From positions 186,001 to 250,000 of the forward strand of contig PTJZ01000001.1 of NCBI GenBank assembly GCA_002937455.1: 64,000 bases of DNA, in the 5' to 3' direction. The DNA comes from Alphaproteobacteria bacterium MarineAlpha11_Bin1. Lineage in GTDB: Bacteria; Pseudomonadota; Alphaproteobacteria; MPNO01; UBA830. Below the pieces are notes generated by a model. The model did not search any database, had not been told where the DNA came from, and was given only the letters and a program-made list of their open reading frames with translations. A program made the translations under genes and the position numbers. Below are positions 18,144 through 27,054 of the stretch, piece after piece; the first letter of the stretch is position 1, and each line of letters opens with the position of its first letter.

Positions 18144-19234
18144 AAGCCGAAGACCTTGATACGCCCGTCCTAACCATCGATGCGGACGCACTTGAACGCA
18201 ACATCGCGCGTATGAAGAACATGACGGAAGCAGCGGGTATTTCCTATCGCCCACACGCTAAGACACATAAGTCCGCGACCGTAGCCCGTATGCAGATCGA
18301 CGCCGGTGCCACTGGGGTATGCTGCGCCAAGCTTGGCGAGGCCGAAGTCTTGGTCAGCAAAGGCATCGACGATATTCTGATCACCACACCAGTGGTCGGC
18401 GAAAGCAAGATCGGCCGCCTACTGGCTGCCCGCAATCAGGCGCGGATCTCGGTCGTCGCGGACAACGAGGAAAATATCAACATGCTGGGGAGGATCGCAC
18501 AACTGGGAGGCGTGGCGCTGGACGTGTTAGTCGAGGTCGATATCGGTCAGGGCCGCTGCGGCGTTGCGCCCGGACCGGAAGCAGCGCGGCTGGCGCAGAT
18601 CATTTCCGGGCACCCGTGCCTAAACTTCGCCGGCCTACAGGGTTATCAGGGCAAGATCCAGATGACGGTCGACCCGGCAGAGCGCGCTACGCAGACCGAA
18701 ACTGGCCTAGACAAACTGGCGGCCACCATCGCCGAGGTAGAGAACGCCGGCCTTCAGGTCGGTATCCGCACCGGTGGCGGCACCGGCACGTCGCCGTTCG
18801 ATCTCGATCGTGGCCTTCTAACGGAAATTCAGACAGGGTCATACGTATTCATGGATTCGCGCTATGGCAGCATCGGCTGGCCCGACGCCAACGCACCGCC
18901 CTTTGAAAACGCACTATTCATCCTAACCGCCGTCGTCAGCAAGCCCGAAACGGGTCGCGTTATCATCGACGTCGGCCTGAAATCCGCCAGCAATGATCAT
19001 GGCGTACCTGTCGTTCATGGGATCGAGGGCTGTGTATTCGAATATGGCGGAGATGAACACGGAATCTTAAGAATGAAAGACGGCGCGGACGTTCCGCTAA
19101 ACATCGGCGATAAGATTCAGCTGACCCCGAGCCATTGCGACACCACCACTAACCTTTACGATACCTATATAGTACTTAAGGGAGACGAAGTGGTAGACGT
19201 GTGGCCGGTCGATGCGCGTGGCAAGGTCCAGTAA
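18140..19234 (+). CDS. D-threonine aldolase / D-serine dehydratase-like PLP enzyme
   Basis: PLP enzyme of the alanine-racemase-fold group that includes metal-activated D-threonine aldolases and eukaryotic-type D-serine dehydratases, 364 aa. The N-terminal RPHAKTHKS holds the probable PLP lysine, Lys41. Glycine-rich RTGGGTGTSPFD near residue 212 binds phosphate. The C-terminal PSHCDTT gives His332 and Asp334: an HxD pair matches bacterial D-threonine aldolases, whereas D-serine dehydratases carry HxC. It would cleave D-3-hydroxy-amino acids to glycine and an aldehyde. The start is a GTG with GGGAGG upstream, overlapping the amidohydrolase stop. Confidence 0.88.
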   Translation: MKAEDLDTPVLTIDADALERNIARMKNMTEAAGISYRPHAKTHKSATVARMQIDAGATGVCCAKLGEAEVLVSKGIDDILITTPVVGESKIGRLLAARNQARISVVADNEENINMLGRIAQLGGVALDVLVEVDIGQGRCGVAPGPEAARLAQIISGHPCLNFAGLQGYQGKIQMTVDPAERATQTETGLDKLAATIAEVENAGLQVGIRTGGGTGTSPFDLDRGLLTEIQTGSYVFMDSRYGSIGWPDANAPPFENALFILTAVVSKPETGRVIIDVGLKSASNDHGVPVVHGIEGCVFEYGGDEHGILRMKDGADVPLNIGDKIQLTPSHCDTTTNLYDTYIVLKGDEVVDVWPVDARGKVQ

Positions 19235-19382
19235 ATTCGGCTGTTAACCAGACAATATCTAGACTATTTCCTAAACCAAACACATTCCGATCGGTTTTTG
19301 AATTTGACTTGGATCGGTTCTCACGCATATGCGGAAATGCTGTCCAGATGATTTCTTTCGGTCATAACACGGCCATACGAAT

Positions 19383-20222
19383 TTACTTCTTTTCGATCAA
19401 AGTGCCAGTCTTGAAGGGCTCAAAGGTTGGTTTATAGCTTTTCTCATCGAGGAACTGGCGAAGTCCCGTATTGTAGGAGTCCTCCTGATCTCCAACCTTA
19501 ATCGCCTGTCCTTTTTCGGCGAGATAATCATAAGACTGGCCGAAATCCATGGTTCTCACATTTCGCACAGCCTGTTTGGTTGCACGCAGAACTCGGGGAC
19601 TTTTTGCCATCAGCTTGTGAGCCAGCTCTTCAACCTTGGATTCAAGTTCGGTGGCCGGCACCGCAAAATTGATCATTCCGATGCGTTCAGCTTCAGGCCC
19701 GTTGAAGGGCTCTCCTAGGCAACAGTAATACAACGCATGACGTGGCAGGACAGCATCGGATACAACCTTGGAAACCAGCGCACCGGGGAGAATCCCCCAA
19801 TTAACCTCTGACAGGGAGAACGTAGCGTCTTCAGCAGCAACCGCAAAATCGGTCGCCAAGAGCTGCATGAACGCGCCGCCTACGCAATAGCCCTCTACCA
19901 TAGAAATAGTCGGCTTGTCGTAATTATAGAGAATTTCCCAGCGCCATCGGTTAGCGGCACGCTGGGCAGTCTTTCGCCCCAGAGGGTTCTTTTCGTTTTC
20001 GCGGAAAAACATCTTCAGATCTTGACCAGCGGAGAAATTACCGCCGGCGCCGCATATTACTATCACCTTGGCGTCGGGATCGACTTCCAGATGGGTTAGC
20101 GCCTCTTCCATCTCATCGTGGAGTTGCGGATTCATGGCGTTTCGTTTTTCAGGCCGGTTCATCCGCACATAGGCGATGCCGTCTTGAATCTCTACCTTCA
20201 CGCATTCGAAATGGTCGAACAT
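19383..20222 (-). CDS. enoyl-CoA hydratase/isomerase family protein, hydroxycinnamoyl-CoA hydratase/lyase-like
   Basis: A 279-aa crotonase. Over nearly its whole length it follows the pattern of p-hydroxycinnamoyl-CoA hydratase/lyase (feruloyl-CoA hydratase/lyase): NRPEKRNAM near residue 22, SEVNWGILPG near 138, and the C-terminal RQFLDEKSYKP. The catalytic Glu139 (HCHL Glu143) is kept. By my alignment from memory, three residues that handle the phenolic substrate differ: Tyr75 to Phe72, Ser123 to Met119, and Tyr239 to Ala. So the acid/base is present but the ligand pocket is altered. It is last in a minus-strand series after an acyl-CoA dehydrogenase and an NDP-forming CoA ligase, with a 212-nt gap to the former. 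The true substrate is unknown. Confidence 0.88.
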   Translation of the reverse strand: MFDHFECVKVEIQDGIAYVRMNRPEKRNAMNPQLHDEMEEALTHLEVDPDAKVIVICGAGGNFSAGQDLKMFFRENEKNPLGRKTAQRAANRWRWEILYNYDKPTISMVEGYCVGGAFMQLLATDFAVAAEDATFSLSEVNWGILPGALVSKVVSDAVLPRHALYYCCLGEPFNGPEAERIGMINFAVPATELESKVEELAHKLMAKSPRVLRATKQAVRNVRTMDFGQSYDYLAEKGQAIKVGDQEDSYNTGLRQFLDEKSYKPTFEPFKTGTLIEKK

Positions 20223-20434
20223 TGTCTCTCCCCTTATTAGGCGTCATGGTCTTAAACGTTTGATTGGTCAGAAGAAATGATGTCGCAAACAACATATCGA
20301 GTCAAAACTACCCTCAAAAAGGACATGTGCCGCAAACCGCCGTTTTATTTCTCAGAAACGAGACCTCTTGGGGCACTCAATGAAGGTTTTACCTAATTTT
20401 TACCGGAGTGATATCATTAAGAGGTTTATACTGT

Positions 20435-21592
20435 TTAATCGCCGTACTGCCGTAACACATGCCTAGCTAGTGCCATTTTCAGAATTTCGGTCGGGCCTTC
20501 GGTGATTATGAAACTACGCTGGTCGCGCCACATCCGTTCAATAGGCAAATCCGTGGTTAGCCCCATTCCTCCGTGTATCTGCATGCAACGATCAGCAGCT
20601 TCAAACGATTTTGTATCGCCCAGATACTTGCACATATAGGCATCGTATCGGATGTCCTCTCCCGCATCATGTTTTGCTGCGGCTGTGTGTACCATCAATC
20701 TCAGCATGTGCAGATCGGCATAGGAATCCACCAGCATCCATTGTACCGACTGGCGCTCGGCAAGCTTTTTGCCGAATGTCTCACGCTGTTTAGCGTACGA
20801 GGCGCCAAGCTCTAAGCACCGCTCGATAACGCCAATGCCCCTCGCTCCATGGCGGATACGACCAGCGCTGATCCAATTCTGGGCAAATTTAAACCCGTCC
20901 CCTTCCTCGCCAATCATATTCTCTGGAGGCACGCGCACGTCCTCGAATGCAATTTCCCAAGGGCGGTCATTCATCATCGTTTCCTGCGCCCTAATCAGTT
21001 TGACGCCGGGACTATCCATGTCGACAAGGAAAGCAGAAATACCGCCACGCGATCCCTTTTCCCGATCGGTAGCAGCGATTACCTGCGCGAAATCTGCCTC
21101 CCCTGCCCCGGTAATAAAGCGTTTCATTCCGTTGATGACATAATGATTTCCGTCACGCACCGCGGTCGTCCGCATCCCACCAGGGTCGCCGCCGGCCTCG
21201 GGCTCAGTCTGGGCGAAGCAGTGCCGCAGCTTTCCCTCAAGTACCGGAAACAGGTATTTTTCTTTCTGGGTTTCGTTCAGATAGTAAAGGATCGGACTGA
21301 CAATCGGGCCGAAAATATTAACGTTCCTAGTTGGCAGCGCGATAGTCCGAGCCAGCTCTGTCCAGACGATCGACCGCGCAAGCAAACCAAGCCCCTGCCC
21401 GCCATATTCTTCCGGCACGTCGAACAACCAAAGACCGATCGCTTTAGCTTTTTCTTCCAGAGACCCCTGAACTTCGGTCTTCAGCTTGGGCCCATCCATG
21501 CTGTCCTGTTCGATAGGGATTAGTTCACGGTCGACAAACCGGCGTACCGTTTCCTGCAGCATCCGTAGTTCTTCAGGAAGCTGGAAGTCCAT
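20435..21592 (-). CDS. acyl-CoA dehydrogenase
   Basis: FAD-dependent acyl-CoA dehydrogenase, 385 aa, the standard length. The N-terminal helical domain (MDFQLPEELRMLQETVRRFV) is followed by AQTEPEAGGDPGG near residue 130 for FAD and substrate binding, KRFITGAGEADFA in the beta domain, and a C-terminal bundle with QIHGGMGLTTDLPIERMWRD. Glu365 in ITEGPTEI sits at the catalytic-base position used by medium-chain dehydrogenases. It introduces a 2,3 double bond into an acyl-CoA. The CoA ligase gene ends only 12 nt upstream, so the two are co-transcribed. Confidence 0.94.
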   Translation of the reverse strand: MDFQLPEELRMLQETVRRFVDRELIPIEQDSMDGPKLKTEVQGSLEEKAKAIGLWLFDVPEEYGGQGLGLLARSIVWTELARTIALPTRNVNIFGPIVSPILYYLNETQKEKYLFPVLEGKLRHCFAQTEPEAGGDPGGMRTTAVRDGNHYVINGMKRFITGAGEADFAQVIAATDREKGSRGGISAFLVDMDSPGVKLIRAQETMMNDRPWEIAFEDVRVPPENMIGEEGDGFKFAQNWISAGRIRHGARGIGVIERCLELGASYAKQRETFGKKLAERQSVQWMLVDSYADLHMLRLMVHTAAAKHDAGEDIRYDAYMCKYLGDTKSFEAADRCMQIHGGMGLTTDLPIERMWRDQRSFIITEGPTEILKMALARHVLRQYGD

Positions 21593-21604
21593 ATCCGTAT
21601 CCTC

Positions 21605-23686
21605 TCAGTGTTTTTTACGTTCGATGTAGCGGATATCAACTGCGACGACACCATCGCCCTCCGCGCCCACCATGATTGGGTTGATCTCAATATCTGAGAC
21701 CCGACCCTGCAAGGTCGGCCATGAATTCGATAGGCTGACGATAGAATCGGAAAGGGCATCCACATCACGCGGGGCAGCACCTCGAAACGCACCAAATACA
21801 GCCTTAGACCGCAATTCTCCGATCATACCAGATACGTCTTCCTTGGTGATGGGTAAAAGACGAAACGCAACATCTCGCGTCGCTTCCACCATAACACCGC
21901 CGATACCTAGCGCGACCATGGCACCAAATTGCGGATCATCCCGAACACCGACGATAACTTCCAGCCCTTCCACCATTTTCTGGATCAAAAATCCCTCAAT
22001 AATAGCAGCCGGTTCGGTCGCCAGTAACCTATCTGACATTTTCTGCGCCTCCTCAATTACTTGCCCTGCCGACGCCATATTCAGCGCAACACCGCCAACC
22101 TCTGTCTTGTGAACCGCCTGGGGTGAAACGATTTTGACCACAACAGGAAAACCGAGTTCGGACGCTTTGTCACCAACCTCCGCCGCCGAAAGCGCGAAAG
22201 CAGATTTCGGTCCCAAAATCCCGTGGTTCGCAAGTACCTCCTCGATCGGAATATCGAGATCGGCAGAAACCGGATCAGTCTCATAAATAGTAATTCCTCG
22301 GTCGCGGCGCTCTGCATAGTCGGCAAGCCCTTTTAACGTAGTGGCAACCTCTGGCAGTCGCTGCAGAAACGGTATTCCAGCTGCTTCTTGAAACGCGCGC
22401 CCAGCGTCGTCCATATTCTGAGACATTCGGTTATGTGCTACCACGGGTTTGCCGGTACTTTCACGGATCTGACGAAACAGATCTGGATCCCCCGAAGAGC
22501 CCTCGACTAGAGGTAACTGCCCCTGGACTGAGATCATGTCGATATTTGGGTCCTCGGCCACCACTTTTGCGACCTCCGAGAAATCTTCGAAACGTCGCGC
22601 GAGGCGAGCGCCGGTATCTAAGGGGTTGCTAGCGGGAACGCCAGGATCGATATACTTGCGAAGTATCTTCTGGGTTTCTGCCGAAAATTCAGGCAAGCAT
22701 AGGCCGACCTGTTCGGCGATATCAAGGAACAGCCCCTTTGCGCCGCCCGAATATCCAACCATCGCCACTCGTTTACCTCTTGGTAGGCGGCCGGCAGAAA
22801 AAGCGAGGCTCATCTCGATTAACGCATCTAAAGTATCTACGACCACTACTCCGTATTTATGGCACATCGCAGTGAAAACATGATCATCGGTCGCGAGTGC
22901 CCCGGTATGGCTCTCGGCTGCGGCTTGTCCCGCAATGCTTTTTCCCACCTTAAGCATCAGTATTGGCTTGCCAGCTTCGAAAGCCCGAGCCGCAGCTTTC
23001 ATGAGTGCATCGGGCCGCCGCACCCCCTCCGCCATACATGAGATCACGCGGGTATGATCATCATCGACTAGAAAATTGATAAAATCAGCCATATCAAGAT
23101 CGAGTTCATTTCCGCTAGACACCGCATATGAATAGCCGAGTCCGCGTGTTGCACCCTGCTCCAGCCAAAATTGGAAAGTACCACCCGACTGGAATACAAC
23201 CCCTACCGGCCCGGTCGGCAACCCACGGACTCGCGATGTGGGATAAAAAAGAAGACGTTCCGGTAGAGAAATTGTCCCCATACAATTAGGTCCAGCGACA
23301 CGTAGGCCCGTCTGCGAACATATTTTTCGGATAGCCGCGGCACGTTCCGCACCGACTTCATCACCACCTTCGCCGAACCGAGATGCATAGATCAACGCGT
23401 TACGTGTCCCGGCCTCTGCAGCTTCCACCAATAAATTGGGGATCGCTTCGGCCGGGATGATGACGATAGCGAGATCTATCACTTCGGGGAGCGACGCAAA
23501 ATCGGGATATACCTTATGGCCCCATAGTTCCTGTCGACGCGGATTGACCAAATAAACACGCGCTGGGAACCCTTCATACGCCAAGTTCTCATAAAGCCCC
23601 TTTGGCCAGCCAGCCCCGCCCGTTTCCGATGCCCCAACTATCGCTATAGTCATAGGACGGAGTAAGCTATCAACCGAACGAAACAA
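21605..23686 (-). CDS. NDP-forming acyl-CoA synthetase (acetate-CoA ligase family, fused alpha-beta)
   Basis: A 693-aa fused NDP-forming acyl-CoA synthetase. The N-terminal CoA-binding Rossmann domain starts VGASETGG near residue 18. Two flavodoxin-like domains follow; the phospho-histidine is probably His260 in ESHTGALA. The C-terminal ATP-grasp domain begins at about residue 470 (GFPVVVKIVSPQ) and ends with a DIEINP segment. It activates a carboxylic acid to its CoA thioester while making ADP or GDP from the NTP. The start is TTG with GGGAG upstream. It is first in the operon with an acyl-CoA dehydrogenase and the HCHL-like crotonase, so it probably feeds them. Sphingomonad feruloyl-CoA synthetase FerA belongs to this superfamily as I recall. 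Confidence 0.91.
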   Translation of the reverse strand: MFRSVDSLLRPMTIAIVGASETGGAGWPKGLYENLAYEGFPARVYLVNPRRQELWGHKVYPDFASLPEVIDLAIVIIPAEAIPNLLVEAAEAGTRNALIYASRFGEGGDEVGAERAAAIRKICSQTGLRVAGPNCMGTISLPERLLFYPTSRVRGLPTGPVGVVFQSGGTFQFWLEQGATRGLGYSYAVSSGNELDLDMADFINFLVDDDHTRVISCMAEGVRRPDALMKAAARAFEAGKPILMLKVGKSIAGQAAAESHTGALATDDHVFTAMCHKYGVVVVDTLDALIEMSLAFSAGRLPRGKRVAMVGYSGGAKGLFLDIAEQVGLCLPEFSAETQKILRKYIDPGVPASNPLDTGARLARRFEDFSEVAKVVAEDPNIDMISVQGQLPLVEGSSGDPDLFRQIRESTGKPVVAHNRMSQNMDDAGRAFQEAAGIPFLQRLPEVATTLKGLADYAERRDRGITIYETDPVSADLDIPIEEVLANHGILGPKSAFALSAAEVGDKASELGFPVVVKIVSPQAVHKTEVGGVALNMASAGQVIEEAQKMSDRLLATEPAAIIEGFLIQKMVEGLEVIVGVRDDPQFGAMVALGIGGVMVEATRDVAFRLLPITKEDVSGMIGELRSKAVFGAFRGAAPRDVDALSDSIVSLSNSWPTLQGRVSDIEINPIMVGAEGDGVVAVDIRYIERKKH

Positions 23687-23912
23687 GTTTCTTCTCCCAA
23701 GGGATGGTTTCTTAATCGGCTTAGAAAATATTTAGACCCAGCGGTTCAGGTCAAGCCTCGCCACTACAAAGACCCTAGGAAGGGCATAACTACATATTAA
23801 TAATCAAAGGAAAGACGTTGATAATGAACGTTTTATAGACATCTGGAGAATGAATCTTTAAGGTTAAATAACGTCATCTTAATCTCTGTTTTGACCTTGT
23901 CGGAAAACTCGA

Positions 23913-25313
23913 GTGTCGTTTTTCTCGTTGCAACGCACACGCCCAGAATCATTTTCTTACATTGGGCGCAAAGGATTTGGACCCGTTAAGATCGCCATGG
24001 CTATTCTGGTCATCGGCCTATTTATTGGGGCTATCGGAGAGCCTGATGGAAATAGCGTTTCGGCTTTAACGAGCCCAAATCTCCCAGTCGACAAAATAGA
24101 ATCCAAGCCACAGAGCACTGCAGAGAAGCCTTTGGATCTAACACTGGCCACTGCTATTGTGGAAACCGCCGATCTCGATCACACCCTCCACAAAGAAAAT
24201 ATCCCAGACGAAAAAAAGCGGGTCCTCACGGTGCGTAACGGCGACACCCTGATGTCCATAATGCTTTCAACGGGAATCGTCCGCGATGAGGCTTATTACG
24301 CAATCAGCGCACTCCGCACTCTATATGATCCCAAAGATCTGCGTGTAGGGCAGCGAATTCATATAACATTGTCGTCAGATGACAAACTCAGGGGAATGAT
24401 GCTAGGGCCTAGCGTTTTCCGTCAGATTTTTGTCCGACGGAACAAAGCCGGTTCATTTAGGGCATTCGAAACTGAACGAAAGCTAACTAGAAAAATCACC
24501 TTTGCTCGCGGAACGATCAGTTCTAGCCTCTACAAATCTGCAGTGCGCGAAGAGGTACCGCCGTCTGTCCTCGCAGAATTAGTACGAATATATAGCTGGG
24601 ATGTAGACTTCCAACGTGAGATCCAGAAAGGCGACGGGTTTGAGGTCGCCTACGAAAAATTAATCGACGGTCTTGGCGATGAGGTACAACACGGAGAGGT
24701 AATCTTTGCCCGAATGGTCCTGTCGGGTGTATCGAAGCCTTTGTACCGGTTTGAAGTACGCCCGGGAAAAATAGAGTATTTCGATCGTGCTGGCCGCAGC
24801 GCCAAGCGACCGTTGCTTCGCACGCCAATCGATGGAGCGCGGCTTTCTTCTCGTTATGGAAAAAGGCGCCATCCAGTGCTTGGCTATACGAAAATGCATC
24901 GCGGCGTAGACTTTGCTGCGCCACCCGGCACCCCAATTTATGCCGCCGGCGACGGCATCGTTTCGTTTCGCGGGCGCAAAGGCGCATTCGGCAAATACAT
25001 CAGAATTCGCCACGCCGGTGGCTTTAGTTCCGCATACGCGCATATGAGCCGCTACAAAAAAGGTGTGGCACTCGGCACTCGTGTTAAACAAGGAGAGATA
25101 ATTGGTTTTGTCGGTAGTACCGGCCGTTCGACTGGACCTCATCTTCACTACGAAATTCTCACCGGCGGGCGACAGGTAAATCCGTTAACGATCAAAATGC
25201 CATCCGGTGTTAAGCTAGATCAAAAAGATCTAATACGATTCCAGGTGAAGCGGGCTAAAATCGCTAATCTCATCACGGAACTCCAGAGAACAACGACAAT
25301 CACCCGACGCTAG
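23913..25313 (+). CDS. M23 family metallopeptidase with LysM-like domain
   Basis: Murein endopeptidase-type protein, 466 aa. A single N-terminal hydrophobic helix (about residues 26-42) anchors it or serves as a signal. A LysM-like segment, VLTVRNGDTLMSIML, starts near residue 104. The C-terminal LytM/M23 domain carries the zinc set His329 and Asp333 in HRGVDFAAP and His410, His412 in GPHLHYEI, with His377 in YAHMS. All catalytic residues are present, so it should be an active cell-wall endopeptidase acting in the periplasm, like MepM. The start is a GTG. It stands alone between the CoA-ligase operon and the DUF4167 gene. Confidence 0.93.
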   Translation: MSFFSLQRTRPESFSYIGRKGFGPVKIAMAILVIGLFIGAIGEPDGNSVSALTSPNLPVDKIESKPQSTAEKPLDLTLATAIVETADLDHTLHKENIPDEKKRVLTVRNGDTLMSIMLSTGIVRDEAYYAISALRTLYDPKDLRVGQRIHITLSSDDKLRGMMLGPSVFRQIFVRRNKAGSFRAFETERKLTRKITFARGTISSSLYKSAVREEVPPSVLAELVRIYSWDVDFQREIQKGDGFEVAYEKLIDGLGDEVQHGEVIFARMVLSGVSKPLYRFEVRPGKIEYFDRAGRSAKRPLLRTPIDGARLSSRYGKRRHPVLGYTKMHRGVDFAAPPGTPIYAAGDGIVSFRGRKGAFGKYIRIRHAGGFSSAYAHMSRYKKGVALGTRVKQGEIIGFVGSTGRSTGPHLHYEILTGGRQVNPLTIKMPSGVKLDQKDLIRFQVKRAKIANLITELQRTTTITRR

Positions 25314-25455
25314 AGGTAGGCAATAATTTTTCTCAGCAGAGATGAGGGGCACGTTGCATTGTAGCTAGTCTTTGGCCCAAATTTGGTACTAAATGGGGTA
25401 GACACCAGCTTCTGTTTTAGGCTGCGGAAAAATACGATATTTTCTGAGGTCGCAG

Positions 25456-25965
25456 TCAGGCGCTAGCGTTTTCGCTCGTTTCTTCCTCCACCGTCGCCTC
25501 TGAACTAGCTGCCTCCTCGTCCGTCCCTGGTCCGTCGCTCTCGGCCGCCTCTTTAGCCCCGCCGTTACTTCGGCCATTTCCACGCCCGTTACGCCGGCGT
25601 CGACCGACTTGCCCACCATCGTTTTCAGAGACTTCGGCGTTCTCAGAGACCTCACCTCTATGTTGGGTCTCACCCTCCGCCTCCGTACTCTGCTGCTGCT
25701 GTTGTTGCTGGCGCTGCTGCTCGCTGGCCGCGTTCATCACACGGTAATAATGTTCAGCGAACTGGTAGTAACTTTCAGCATTTATACGATCACCAGCTGA
25801 TGTCGCATCGCGAGCGAGAGTAAGGTATTTTTCAACGATCTGTTGCGGATTACCACGAACTCTGACATCCGGACCATTGCTTTCAAATGACTGGTTACGC
25901 GAATTTCCGCCTTTGCGGCCGTTGCCCCTGCCTCTCATACGATTTTTGTTCGGGCCCTGTCTCAT
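25456..25965 (-). CDS. DUF4167 domain protein
   Basis: A 169-aa DUF4167 protein, a family conserved in alphaproteobacteria and usually found beside prmC and prfA as here. It is built of three parts: a basic Arg/Gly/Asn-rich N-terminus (residues 1-25), a short helical core PQQIVEKYLTLARDATSAGD and SYYQFAEHYYRVM (residues 40-78) that defines the family, and a long disordered tail with a glutamine run at 83-92, a basic RRRRNGRGNGR patch and an acidic end. The composition suggests an RNA- or ribosome-associated protein, but no function is established. Confidence 0.9.
   Translation of the reverse strand: MRQGPNKNRMRGRGNGRKGGNSRNQSFESNGPDVRVRGNPQQIVEKYLTLARDATSAGDRINAESYYQFAEHYYRVMNAASEQQRQQQQQQQSTEAEGETQHRGEVSENAEVSENDGGQVGRRRRNGRGNGRSNGGAKEAAESDGPGTDEEAASSEATVEEETSENASA
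25690..25722 (-). repeat. CAG/CAA trinucleotide tract coding for polyglutamine
   Basis: Within the DUF4167 gene the plus strand reads a run of CTG and TTG triplets with one GCG interruption. On the coding strand this is a CAG/CAA run giving glutamines 83-92 with one arginine. It is short, but could change length by replication slippage without breaking the frame. Confidence 0.6.
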
Positions 25966-26190
25966 GGCGCCTTCATATCCATATCCATTCTGAGTTTTCT
26001 ACCCCTCACATTTCCTAAAACGACTTACCCAATCCATCTGCTAGAAAGCGAAATTTGGAGATTGGAATTGTGCTACAGGGTATTTTCAAATCGACGGTTA
26101 AAACGTTTTAATTTCCCTCGCCGACACCTACAATCTAGTAGGGAATCGCTCGTATTCCAACCTTTTTTTACTCAACCATTAACCTTATGG

Positions 26191-27054
26191 TTATCTGTTC
26201 GGGAGTAGGATCAATACTCTCTCGTTTCCGGCAAGATCTTGACGCGACCCGCCAAGATAATAACCAGCTAGAGCGAAAATCTGGGCGACGGGGCTCGCCT
26301 GCCTATCGCCAACTTCAAGCACCGCAGCACCGGCCCGCGAGATAATCTGCCCAATACACTCAGCGAGCGAGCGATAGGCTTCCAGCCCATCAACCCCTCC
26401 ATCGAGCGCAACTAATGGATCGTACTTACTTACTTCCGGCGCCAACCCAAGTATATCATTAGAGGGAATATAGGGTGGGTTAGACACCACAATATCAAAC
26501 ACTGGTTTAACTCGGGTAACCCAGCTTGTGTGAAGGAATTCTGATCGATTAGATAATCCAAGTGCTGAAGCATTGCGCCTGGCGCAGGCGACCGCCCCCG
26601 GATCGATATCGGTCCCTACCCCTCGAGCATCGGGCAACTCACGCAATATCGATAACAGAAGGCACCCAGTTCCCGTACCTATATCTAGTATTCTGAGATC
26701 ATTAGACATCTCTTTCGCTACGTCGAGCGCCGCCTCCACGAGGTTTTCGCTATCCGATCGTGGGTCCAGTGTTGTTTGGGCGATCTCGAATTCCAGACTT
26801 CGGAATTCGCGTTTTCCCAAGATACGGGAAACCGGCTCTCGTGCTCGGCGCCGCGCGATCATTCCCCAAAAAATAGCTACCCTCTCGGTTGCGAGCGGCG
26901 CATTTGGGTCGCGAAGCATGTCTTCCCTACTTAAATCGAATGCTGCGGAAGCTAGAATACGCCCGTCGACAGCTGCGTCTTTGACCCCCGCCTCATTTAA
27001 CATCCAGATTGCTTTCCTTAAAACCTCACTTAGGCCGGTTTCCAAGATAGTCAC
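26191..27054 (-). CDS. prmC: release factor glutamine methyltransferase
   Basis: SAM-dependent methyltransferase that methylates the glutamine of the GGQ motif in release factors, 287 aa. The N-terminal helical domain (residues 1-95) is followed by the SAM motif DIGTGTG at 124-130, TDIDP near 148, and the catalytic NPPY at 192-195. The start overlaps the prfA stop by 4 nt, so enzyme and substrate are made from one message. It is fifth of six genes in the rodZ-hisS-hemA-prfA-prmC-DUF4167 minus-strand run. Confidence 0.96.
   Translation of the reverse strand: MTILETGLSEVLRKAIWMLNEAGVKDAAVDGRILASAAFDLSREDMLRDPNAPLATERVAIFWGMIARRRAREPVSRILGKREFRSLEFEIAQTTLDPRSDSENLVEAALDVAKEMSNDLRILDIGTGTGCLLLSILRELPDARGVGTDIDPGAVACARRNASALGLSNRSEFLHTSWVTRVKPVFDIVVSNPPYIPSNDILGLAPEVSKYDPLVALDGGVDGLEAYRSLAECIGQIISRAGAAVLEVGDRQASPVAQIFALAGYYLGGSRQDLAGNERVLILLPNR

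Noticed and set aside
19288..19320. CCGATC...GATCGG inverted repeat after the D-threonine-aldolase-like gene
   Set aside because: The loop is about 19 nt and no T-run follows the second arm; too weak for a terminator.
26171..26193. AACCAT/ATGGTT inverted repeat at the prmC stop as a terminator
   Set aside because: The stem is short, AT-rich and followed by A residues on the prmC strand, not by the T-run needed.
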